The notes under the pieces: generated by a model
Seen by the model: only the letters and a program-made list of their open reading frames with translations
What the model was told of the DNA's origin: nothing
Database searches by the model: none
Part shown: one piece after another, positions 1 through 6,736 of the stretch
Position numbering within the stretch: position 1 is the first letter of the stretch
Layout of the letters: every line of letters starts with the position of its first letter
Position numbers and translations under genes: made by a program
NCBI GenBank assembly: GCA_002868985.1
Contig: PKTV01000407.1
Span: 1-10,302, forward strand
DNA length: 10,302 nucleotides
Direction of reading: 5' to 3'
DNA from: Desulfobacteraceae bacterium
GTDB taxonomy: Bacteria; Desulfobacterota; Desulfobacteria; Desulfobacterales; UBA11574

Positions 1-4
1 ATTC

Positions 5-1339
5 TTGCTTAAAATTTTATCATTCGCGTTTGTAGTGGCAACGTTTGCTTTCATTGCTCCCAGCAATTCAGCGGCTGACCCTTCTATCTGGGCGCCACCA
101 CCGCTGGCCACGCTTATTGAAGAAGGTTTGGCCAAAAACCAGGATATCCAGAGTCTGGCGTCTAAAGTAGAAAGCCTCAAAGAAGAGATTTCGTTTGCGG
201 GATCGTTGAATGATCCTCGCATTGGTATCGGTTTGCTGAATCTTCCAACCGACACATTCAGGTTTGACCAAGAGCCCATGACCCAAAAGCAGATTTTTAT
301 CGCCCAGAAAATACCCTGGTTCGGCAAATTAGACCTCCGTTCCCAAAGGGCTGCAATGAAGGCGATTCGTCAAGAAGCGATCCTAAATGCAAAACAGCTG
401 GAACTCGCCCGACAAATTGCTTCAGCATATTACGAGCTTGGTTTTGTTGCCAGTGGTCAGAAAATCAACGAAAGGCTCATAAAAATGTTGACCCAGCTAC
501 TTAAGGTATCAGAGTCGAGATATGCAGCAGGTCAAGGGCTTCAGCAAGATGTTTTGCAAGCCCAGGTAGAAGTGAGCAAACTTTTGGATGAACAGATCAC
601 TTTGGACAAAAAACGCCGTATGCTGGAAGATCGGATCAACAGTATGCTGAATCGGGAGAGTTTCACCCCTGTAATACCGCCTGAAAATCCGCCACTTCCT
701 GATCTAATACTGAAACAAGAGACATTGCAAAATCGTGCCTTGAAGATGAATCCCTGGCTGAAAGTCAAACTGGCTGAAATCAACCAGGCCAGTGTGGAGG
801 TTGAGCTGGCCCGAAAGGATTATTGGCCGGATATGGATTTCAAGGTGGCCTACGGTCAGCGGGATGAAAGTCAGAGCGGCCAGGACCGGGCAGATTTTTT
901 ATCAACTTCTGTGGTCATGAATATTCCCCTCTGGCAGAAAAAACGGCAAGACAAGAAACTGGGGGCAACCAAGCTACGCCATAAAGCTGCCTCACAGTCT
1001 TATCAGAATTTGGTAAACAGTCTCCCTCATAAAATAGATGCTCTGGTAATCGATATCCGAAACTTACAGAAAAGCTACGAACTAATTACAGGGGCCTTGA
1101 TCGTCCAGGCAGAGCAGTGGGCCCGGTCATCTTTAACCGCCTATGAGGTTGGTAAAGTAAATTTTAATACCACGATCAATGCTCAAATTCGTTTGCTTCG
1201 CTTCGAACTTCAGTCCGAAAACTACTTGTTCAGCCTCTATAAAAAACGTGCAGAACTTGAAGAGGTTTTGGGCGCACCGCTTTTGTCTCAAAATCCGGGT
1301 GAAAATGTATCTCATTTGCAAAAGGAAAAAACATCATGA
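5..1339 (+). CDS. cusC: CusC/TolC-family outer membrane efflux factor (start possibly upstream of window)
   Basis: This is the outer-membrane exit channel of a tripartite Cu(I)/Ag(I) efflux pump, expected to form a trimeric beta-barrel plus periplasmic alpha-barrel docked on the CusBA complex. At 444 aa it is close to the family's usual length. Residues 1-23 look like a signal peptide (hydrophobic core, cleavage near SNSAA-D). Two OEP repeats follow, at about 35-220 and 240-425, each with a long coiled-coil-prone helical stretch; the first has the family-like QKIPWFGK segment near 101-108, the second a PLWQKKR segment near 308-314. No lipobox cysteine follows the signal peptide, unlike E. coli CusC. 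The start used is TTG at base 5, but the frame is open to base 2, so the true start may lie before the window. Its stop overlaps the start of the next gene (ATGA), which suggests translational coupling. The assignment to CusC rather than another TolC homologue rests on the neighbours. Confidence 0.9.
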   Translation: MLKILSFAFVVATFAFIAPSNSAADPSIWAPPPLATLIEEGLAKNQDIQSLASKVESLKEEISFAGSLNDPRIGIGLLNLPTDTFRFDQEPMTQKQIFIAQKIPWFGKLDLRSQRAAMKAIRQEAILNAKQLELARQIASAYYELGFVASGQKINERLIKMLTQLLKVSESRYAAGQGLQQDVLQAQVEVSKLLDEQITLDKKRRMLEDRINSMLNRESFTPVIPPENPPLPDLILKQETLQNRALKMNPWLKVKLAEINQASVEVELARKDYWPDMDFKVAYGQRDESQSGQDRADFLSTSVVMNIPLWQKKRQDKKLGATKLRHKAASQSYQNLVNSLPHKIDALVIDIRNLQKSYELITGALIVQAEQWARSSLTAYEVGKVNFNTTINAQIRLLRFELQSENYLFSLYKKRAELEEVLGAPLLSQNPGENVSHLQKEKTS

Positions 1340-2814
1340 AACAACGAATAAAAAAATCCCTTTTTATCGCAACCTTTGGTTTAATCGGTGTTTTGACATT
1401 GCTCATCACCTGGAATGGTTTTGACAGGAGCCCCACCGGCGAATCGATTATTACGGTTTCAAAAGCCTTGGCTTCGGAAAATGAACTCAAAGCAGGAATG
1501 ATCGATCCCAAAACCGGCAAAAAAATTAAATACTGGGCCGCCCCCATGGACCCGACCTATATCCGAAACGAACCGGGAAAATCTCCCATGGGGATGGATT
1601 TGGTGCCGGTCTACGCGGAAGAAGGCGATGAGAAAGAACCGGCTTCGACCATCCGTATTGATCCGGTGACCATTCAAAATATGGGAGTTCGAATGGAACG
1701 GGTAAAACGCAAACCTTTGGTTAAAAACATTCGAACATTCGGCAACATTACCTACGATGAAAGACGGATCTATGCGGTCAATACCAAGTTTAACGGATGG
1801 ATTGAAAAACTGTATGTGGATTTTATCGGTGAAAAAGTAAAAAAAGGCCAACCCCTTTTTGAGATTTACAGCCCTGAACTGGTAACAGCTCAGGAGGAAT
1901 ATCTTCTCTCCCTTCATCATAACGAAAGTTTAAAAGAAAGCCCTTACGCCAGCATCCGGGAAGGGGCCCAGCGGCTTTTGAATGCCTCCCGTACCCGCTT
2001 GAGGTACTGGGACTTGACCGAAAAGCAGATAAAAAAAGTTGAAAATACCGGTACTGTTCAAAAGACGCTGACTATATATTCTCCGGCCAGCGGCGTGGTC
2101 ATCAAAAAGATCGCCTTTCAGGGTCACGATGTAAAGGCAGGCGAACACCTGTATGAAATCGCCGATCTTTCAAAGGTGTGGGTGGATGTGGAAGTTTATG
2201 AGTATGAGTTTCCCTGGATTAAAAAAGGAATGCCTGCAGAGATGGTGCTTTCCTACGTCCCGGGTAAGATCTTTACCGGTAAAGTGCTGTATGTTTATCC
2301 GTTTCTTACAGCCAAGACCCGAACGGCCAGACTCAGATTGGAATTTCCCAATCCCGATTATCAGCTAAAGCCTGACATGTACGCCAATGTGAATCTGAAG
2401 ACTGCTGTTTCCGAGGATAGTTTGGTTATTCCTCAGGAAGCGGTCATTGACAGCGGAGTTCGAAAGCTCGTTTTTGTGGCCCTTGGAAAGGGCAAATTTC
2501 AGCCTCGTGAAGTCAAGCTTGGTTTGGAAGGCAATGATCATGAATTCCAGGTATTGGAAGGTCTTAAGGAAAATGAACAGATCGTGATTTCCGCTCAGTT
2601 CATGCTCGATTCGGAAAGCCGTTTGCGCGAGGCTATTCAAAAGATGCTGGAAGTTCAGCAGCAGGGTTTTCCCAAAACCGATACCCAGTCCTTGAAAATG
2701 GAAGACAACAATCTCGATATGTCAGATATGAAAATGGAGGAAGACGATCTCGATATGTCAGATATGAAAATGGATGAGACGACTGAAACCTCGAAGGCGC
2801 ATCAACACAAGTAA
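1336..2814 (+). CDS. cusB: CusB-type periplasmic adaptor (RND membrane fusion protein) with Met-rich C-terminal tail
   Basis: This is the adaptor that links the inner-membrane RND pump to the outer-membrane factor and, in the E. coli family member, binds and hands over Cu(I)/Ag(I). The protein has 492 aa. Residues 1-27 have a Lys/Arg-rich start and one hydrophobic segment (signal or membrane anchor). Residues 65-93 form the heavy-metal-binding domain of CusB proteins (KYWAAPMDP ... PGKSPMGMDLVPVY), in a cysteine-free form. M71, M85 and M87 align with the three metal-binding methionines of E. coli CusB (recalled as M49, M64, M66 in precursor numbering). The HlyD/MFP core spans about 105-430, with the helical hairpin near 180-240 and the lipoyl-like return strand at SPASGVVIKKIAFQG (249-263). 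From residue 454 a 12-residue KMExxxLDMSDM unit repeats, and the protein ends in HQHK. I recall no such tail in E. coli CusB. The ATG lies inside the stop of the upstream gene. Confidence 0.93.
   Translation: MKQRIKKSLFIATFGLIGVLTLLITWNGFDRSPTGESIITVSKALASENELKAGMIDPKTGKKIKYWAAPMDPTYIRNEPGKSPMGMDLVPVYAEEGDEKEPASTIRIDPVTIQNMGVRMERVKRKPLVKNIRTFGNITYDERRIYAVNTKFNGWIEKLYVDFIGEKVKKGQPLFEIYSPELVTAQEEYLLSLHHNESLKESPYASIREGAQRLLNASRTRLRYWDLTEKQIKKVENTGTVQKTLTIYSPASGVVIKKIAFQGHDVKAGEHLYEIADLSKVWVDVEVYEYEFPWIKKGMPAEMVLSYVPGKIFTGKVLYVYPFLTAKTRTARLRLEFPNPDYQLKPDMYANVNLKTAVSEDSLVIPQEAVIDSGVRKLVFVALGKGKFQPREVKLGLEGNDHEFQVLEGLKENEQIVISAQFMLDSESRLREAIQKMLEVQQQGFPKTDTQSLKMEDNNLDMSDMKMEEDDLDMSDMKMDETTETSKAHQHK
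2695..2778 (+). repeat. 36-bp in-frame tandem repeat coding a Met/Asp-rich tail
   Basis: A 36-bp unit occurs at 2695-2730 and again at 2731-2766 (4 mismatches by eye), with a partial third copy at 2767-2778. It codes KMEDNNLDMSDM, KMEEDDLDMSDM, then KMDE. The mismatches lie in the NN/DD half, while the 24-nt LDMSDMKM half is identical. The repeat sits at the extreme C-terminus of the CusB-type adaptor, so copy number could change without disturbing the fold. Confidence 0.9.
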
Positions 2815-2879
2815 ATGTATAGTTGTTGATATTCTTAAAAGACTCCTCTCGATTTTGAAAAGCTGAAAGAGAAAGCGAC

Positions 2880-5800
2880 ATGATAGAAAAAATTATAGAT
2901 TTATCCATAAAAAACAAATTCTTGGTAATCCTGATGACCTTGTTTGTGATTGCGGCCGGCACCTATGCGATGTTGAAAACACCACTGGATGCTATCCCGG
3001 ACCTTTCTGACGCACAGGTGATCATCTTTACCGAATATCCGGGCCAGGCGCCCCAGGTTGTTGAAGACCAGGTGACCTATCCGCTGACAACAGCCATGCT
3101 TTCGGTACCGTTTGCCAAAGTCGTCCGGGGCTATTCCTTTTTTAACCTTTCCTTTGTGTACATCATTTTTGAGGACGGTACTGATCTTTATTGGGCTCGC
3201 AGTCGGGTACTGGAATATCTAAACTTTGTCTCCGGACGTCTTCCCCAAGGGGTAACGCCCTCTTTGGGGCCGGATGCTACCGGAGTGGGCTGGGTGTACG
3301 AATATATCCTGGAAAGTGATCGACATGATCTTTCCCAGCTTCGCTCGATTCAGGACTGGTTTTTGCGTTATGAGCTTGCCAGTGTCCCCGGTGTTTCCGA
3401 GGTGGCGTCTATAGGGGGTTATGTCAAGCAGTATCAGGTGGTCGTGGACCCCAACAAGCTGATAGCATACAACATTCCCCTTCAAAAGATCAAAATGGCC
3501 GTTCAACGCAGCAATAATGATGTTGGCGGAAAAATGGTCGAGATGGGCGAAACCGAGTTCATGGTTCGAGGGCTCGGCTATATCAAGAGCATAGAAGACC
3601 TCAACAACATTCCCCTCGGAGTGGACCAGCGGGGCACGCCAATTTTGCTCCGAAATGTCGCCACCATCAAGATCGGGCCGGAACTCCGGAGGGGGCTTGC
3701 CGACTATAACGGCACCGGTGAAACCGTCGGCGGCATCGTGGTAATGCGCTATGGAGAGAATGCCCTCAAGGTCATTGAAAATGTCAAAAAACGCCTCGAT
3801 CAGCTCAAATCGGGATTGCCTGAAGGGGTTCGAATAAAAAGCGTATACGACCGTTCAGGTCTGATCCTGCGGGCCGTGGACAACCTGAAACGGACACTCA
3901 TCGAGGAATGTGTCATCGTGGCGGTGGTCTGTATCGTCTTTTTGCTCCACTTTCGCAGCGCTTTTGTGGGCATATTTACACTTCCGGTAGGCGTGCTGAT
4001 CAGTTTTATCATTATGGAACGACAGGGAATCAACGCCAACATCATGAGTTTGGGAGGCATCGCCATCGCTGTCGGTGCAATGGTGGATGCCGCCATTGTC
4101 ATGATCGAAAACGCCCACAAGCATATCGAACACGATGGCGGGAAAAAGCCCCACTGGGAATTAATTGCAGATGCTGCCAAGGAAGTCGGGCCGTCCCTGT
4201 TCTTTTCCCTATTGATCATCGCCGTTAGCTTCCTGCCGGTGTTCACCTTAGAAGCCCAGGAAGGGCGACTTTTCCGACCCCTGGCCTATACCAAGACTTA
4301 CGCTATGATAGGATCCTCGCTGCTGGCGGTAACCATCGTGCCAGTGATGATGGGCTATCTGATTCGGGGCAAGATTCTGCCCGAGCATAAAAATCCGGTG
4401 AACCGCTTTCTCATCTGGATCTATCATCCCATTATCAAGCTGGTGCTCAAAGCCAAATTTTTAGTGATCCTGCTGGCAATAGTGGTCATGACGGTCAGTT
4501 ATATTCCCTGGAAGCGCACCGGTTCCGAGTTTATGCCGCCGCTAAACGAAGGTGATCTGCTTTATATGCCCACGACCCTGCCGGGCATCTCCATAACAAA
4601 GGCCAAGGAACTTTTGCAGCAGACCGACCGCATTATTGCCAGCTTTCCTGAAGTTCACCACACATTCGGTAAAGTCGGTCGAGCTGAAACGGCCACCGAC
4701 CCTGCACCCCTTTCCATGATAGAAACGACCATTACGCTGAAACCTGAATCCGAATGGCGGGAGGGGATGACCATGGAGAAACTGGTCCATGAACTCGATA
4801 AAGCCATCCAGTTTCCAGGTTTGACCAATGCATGGACCATGCCGATCAAAACCCGAATCGACATGCTTTCCACCGGGATAAAAACACCGGTGGGAATCAA
4901 GCTCATGGGTGAAGACCTCCAGGTCTTAAGCGATCTGGGAGAAAATATCGAAGTGGTGATGCGGGACGTGCCCGGTACTTTGAGCGTTTATTCCGAGCGG
5001 GTTACCGGCGGAAATTTTTTAGATTTTCAGATCAAGCGTAAAGAAGCCGCCCGTTATGGTTTGACCGTCGGGGACGTGCAGGACATCATTATGACCGCCA
5101 TCGGCGGGATGAATATTACCCAGACCGTCGAAGGCTTGGAACGCTACCCGGTGAATCTTCGATACGGGAGTGAGCTTCGGGATACTCCTGAAAAATTAAG
5201 ACGTATCCTGGTGCCCACACCAACAGGCGCCCAGGTGCCGATAACACAGGTGGCCGATATCCGGATTATCAAAGGACCGCCGGTTGTAAAAAGTGAAAAC
5301 GCCCGCAACACCGCCTGGATCTATGTGGACATTACCGGCATCGATGTGGGGACTTACGTCAAAAAAGCACAGGAAGTTGTCCGAGAGAACATAAAACTGC
5401 CGCCAGGTTACAGCATGATCTGGAGTGGCCAATACGAGTACATGATCCGAGCCCAAAAACGGCTGATGATCGTTGTACCGATGACCCTGATCATCATTTT
5501 CGTGCTGCTGTATTTCAATTTTAAGAATGTCGTTGAAAGTCTCATCGTAATGCTAAGTGTTCCCTTCTCTCTTACCGGAGGATTGTGGCTCATGTATCTT
5601 CTGGGCTACGACATGAGTGTTGCGGTGGGGGTAGGCTTTATTGCCCTGGCCGGCGTTGCAGCGGAAACCGGGGTCGTGATGTTAATATACCTGGATATCG
5701 CCTATCGCAAATATAAAGCCCGATACGGTGATGCATTCAACAAATGGCATCTCCAAGAAGCCATTGAAGAGGGGGCGGCATTGCGTGTACGACCGAAGAT

Positions 5801-6011
5801 GATGACTGTTGTGGCTATCATGGCCGGATTGATGCCGATTATGTGGAGTCACGGCACCGGCTCCGAAGTGATGAAGCGCATCGCCGCTCCCATGGTCGGG
5901 GGCATGGTCAGCGCAACTATTTTGACGCTGATTGTGGTGCCGGCGATCTACGGACTGTGGAAGGAATGGGAATTACCAAAGGATCATTCTGCTCAAAAGA
6001 CAGAAAAATAA
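2880..6011 (+). CDS. cusA: CusA-type RND heavy-metal efflux pump (HME family, Cu(I)/Ag(I))
   Basis: This is the proton-driven inner-membrane pump of the CusCBA complex, which captures Cu(I)/Ag(I) from periplasm or membrane and passes it to the outer-membrane channel. It is full length at 1043 aa (about 1047 in E. coli). The N-terminal helix at 11-31 is followed by the porter domain with family blocks PDLSDAQVII (40-49) and GPDATGVGW (130-138). The three-methionine metal site is intact: M563 (LLYM), M613 (APLSM) and M662 (RIDM), aligning with E. coli M573, M623 and M672. Proton-relay residues D403 (GAMVDAAIVMIEN), E929 (GVAAETGVV) and K973 (RVRPK) are present. The membrane methionine pairs align as M408/M491, M401/M476 and M389/M998. 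The outer pair recalled as M271/M755 in E. coli is L269/N745 here. A 65-bp gap separates it from cusB, with a weak purine-rich ribosome site before the ATG. Substrate choice is inferred from the methionines. Confidence 0.96.
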   Translation: MIEKIIDLSIKNKFLVILMTLFVIAAGTYAMLKTPLDAIPDLSDAQVIIFTEYPGQAPQVVEDQVTYPLTTAMLSVPFAKVVRGYSFFNLSFVYIIFEDGTDLYWARSRVLEYLNFVSGRLPQGVTPSLGPDATGVGWVYEYILESDRHDLSQLRSIQDWFLRYELASVPGVSEVASIGGYVKQYQVVVDPNKLIAYNIPLQKIKMAVQRSNNDVGGKMVEMGETEFMVRGLGYIKSIEDLNNIPLGVDQRGTPILLRNVATIKIGPELRRGLADYNGTGETVGGIVVMRYGENALKVIENVKKRLDQLKSGLPEGVRIKSVYDRSGLILRAVDNLKRTLIEECVIVAVVCIVFLLHFRSAFVGIFTLPVGVLISFIIMERQGINANIMSLGGIAIAVGAMVDAAIVMIENAHKHIEHDGGKKPHWELIADAAKEVGPSLFFSLLIIAVSFLPVFTLEAQEGRLFRPLAYTKTYAMIGSSLLAVTIVPVMMGYLIRGKILPEHKNPVNRFLIWIYHPIIKLVLKAKFLVILLAIVVMTVSYIPWKRTGSEFMPPLNEGDLLYMPTTLPGISITKAKELLQQTDRIIASFPEVHHTFGKVGRAETATDPAPLSMIETTITLKPESEWREGMTMEKLVHELDKAIQFPGLTNAWTMPIKTRIDMLSTGIKTPVGIKLMGEDLQVLSDLGENIEVVMRDVPGTLSVYSERVTGGNFLDFQIKRKEAARYGLTVGDVQDIIMTAIGGMNITQTVEGLERYPVNLRYGSELRDTPEKLRRILVPTPTGAQVPITQVADIRIIKGPPVVKSENARNTAWIYVDITGIDVGTYVKKAQEVVRENIKLPPGYSMIWSGQYEYMIRAQKRLMIVVPMTLIIIFVLLYFNFKNVVESLIVMLSVPFSLTGGLWLMYLLGYDMSVAVGVGFIALAGVAAETGVVMLIYLDIAYRKYKARYGDAFNKWHLQEAIEEGAALRVRPKMMTVVAIMAGLMPIMWSHGTGSEVMKRIAAPMVGGMVSATILTLIVVPAIYGLWKEWELPKDHSAQKTEK

Positions 6012-6033
6012 AAGATAAAAAGGAGACGTTATC

Positions 6034-6516
6034 ATGAAAAACATTATCGTTGTTTTTACAATGTTCATAATTATCGGATTGGTTTCGCTAAATATCGGAA
6101 CCGCAGGAACAACCACCCATGAAGGGCACGGACAAACACATACGCCTGCACCAACTGCAATGGAACACACCAGCCCGACAGATACATTTAAACATAAAGC
6201 GGTTGTCAAAAATATCCGGGCTGAATTTCAGATCATGAGCCTGGCAAGCATGAACATGAAAGACCCAAAGGGCGCCACCCATCACATTATGGTGAACCTG
6301 TTTCATGATTCCATGAACCATCCGATTAAAGACGCGGTTGGAAAGGTTAAAGTCATAGGACCCGACAAAAAGGAACAAATAAACACCTTGAAAAACTACA
6401 ATGGGACTTTTGCAGCCAACTTTACATTTAGCAAAAACGGCAAATACGGTGTGATTTGTTTGGTGAAAGTTGATGGTGAAAAACAAACTTTCAAATTCTG
6501 GTACCCGCACGGCTAA
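6034..6516 (+). CDS. Small secreted His/Met-rich protein, probably Ig-like fold (YtkA/FixH/CopC-like), in the Cu/Ag operon
   Basis: I do not recognise a named gene. The 160-aa product begins with a clear signal peptide (about 1-24). A short His/Thr/Pro-rich linker follows, with H29, H32, H36, M43 and H45. From about residue 52 to 160 there is one small domain predicted as beta-rich, with pattern HHIMVNLFHDSMNHPIKDA (83-101), then a GPDKK turn and a KNGKYGVICLVKVDG strand pair. This spacing resembles periplasmic Ig-like domains of the YtkA/FixH/CopC type; that is a weak, by-eye match. Potential soft-metal ligands are M68, M73, M75, H83, H84, M86, H91, M94, H96, C142 and H159. It follows the pump gene by 22 bp and has a strong Shine-Dalgarno (AGGAG at 6021-6025, 8 bp before ATG), so it is probably co-transcribed. 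A role as periplasmic Cu/Ag carrier or buffer, standing in for CusF, is inference. Confidence 0.8.
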   Translation: MKNIIVVFTMFIIIGLVSLNIGTAGTTTHEGHGQTHTPAPTAMEHTSPTDTFKHKAVVKNIRAEFQIMSLASMNMKDPKGATHHIMVNLFHDSMNHPIKDAVGKVKVIGPDKKEQINTLKNYNGTFAANFTFSKNGKYGVICLVKVDGEKQTFKFWYPHG

Positions 6517-6583
6517 TGCTTGGCCTGAAAAAAGTCCGTTTTTTGACGCACCGAATCAAGACGAAGAAAAATTTGACCGGCAT

Positions 6584-6627
6584 GCTCCCCGCAAACCCCG
6601 TCCTTTAGGACGGGATCGAGGGGTAGC
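6584..6627. repeat. Compound hairpin with nested stem
   Basis: The inner stem CCCGTCC (6597-6603) pairs with GGACGGG (6608-6614) across a TTTA loop. An outer stem pairs GCTCCCC (6584-6590) with GGGG-T-AGC (6620-6627), with one bulged T. There is no following T-run, so it is not a standard Rho-independent terminator, although it could stall polymerase or protect the 3' end of the cus transcript. Confidence 0.75.
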
Positions 6628-6663
6628 TATCTATAAAATGAACTGAAATCCTTACCGGGAGGC

Positions 6664-6683
6664 CCCCGCCCTTCAGGGTGGGG
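6664..6683. repeat. GC-rich hairpin with TTCA loop
   Basis: CCCCGCCC (6664-6671) pairs with GGGTGGGG (6676-6683) across a TTCA tetraloop, with one G-T wobble. Its arm and loop style matches the hairpin about 60 bp upstream, which suggests that both derive from one element. It lies about 50 bp upstream of the cyclase start codon, inside its presumed leader. Confidence 0.75.
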
Positions 6684-6736
6684 AAGGCATCACAACAGAA
6701 CGAGGGGGCGGACGCTTAGGAATTGAGGAGAGACCG

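Larger units (their letters stand above)
6584..6690. mobile_element. Candidate degenerate IS200/IS605-type end or MITE-like relic (two hairpins)
   Basis: The 220-bp gap between the small secreted protein and the cyclase contains no ORF but two strong GC-rich hairpins in about 100 bp, with loops TTTA and TTCA. The second is followed by GGGGAAGGCATCAC, which recalls the GGGGAGGATGTCA-like right ends of IS1341/IS605-group elements as I remember them. No transposase or TnpB coding sequence is present, so at most this is a non-autonomous or decayed remnant. Alternatives are a REP-like extragenic palindrome or an mRNA-stabilising structure at the operon end. Confidence 0.35.

Noticed and set aside
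1230..1920. Minus-strand open frames opposite the outer-membrane factor and adaptor (up to 153 codons)
   Set aside because: They lie antisense to well-supported family genes, have low-complexity composition (Phe-rich) and no recognisable domain.
2695..2778. CRISPR-like or regulatory direct repeats
   Set aside because: The units are contiguous, without spacers, in frame and coding; they are protein repeats at the adaptor C-terminus.
3800..4246. A 148-codon minus-strand open frame and a 106-codon alternate plus frame inside the pump gene
   Set aside because: Both overlap the conserved CusA membrane region. Their Ser/Thr/Met- or His/Arg-rich products are typical frame shadows.
6528..6544. A6-GTCCG-T6 symmetry after the small secreted protein, as a Rho-independent terminator
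   Set aside because: The stem would be only A-T pairs with no GC clamp, too weak to call a terminator.
6632..6637. TATAAA as a -10 box for the cyclase gene
   Set aside because: No -35-like hexamer is found at 16-18 bp upstream; the bases there belong to the GC-rich hairpin.
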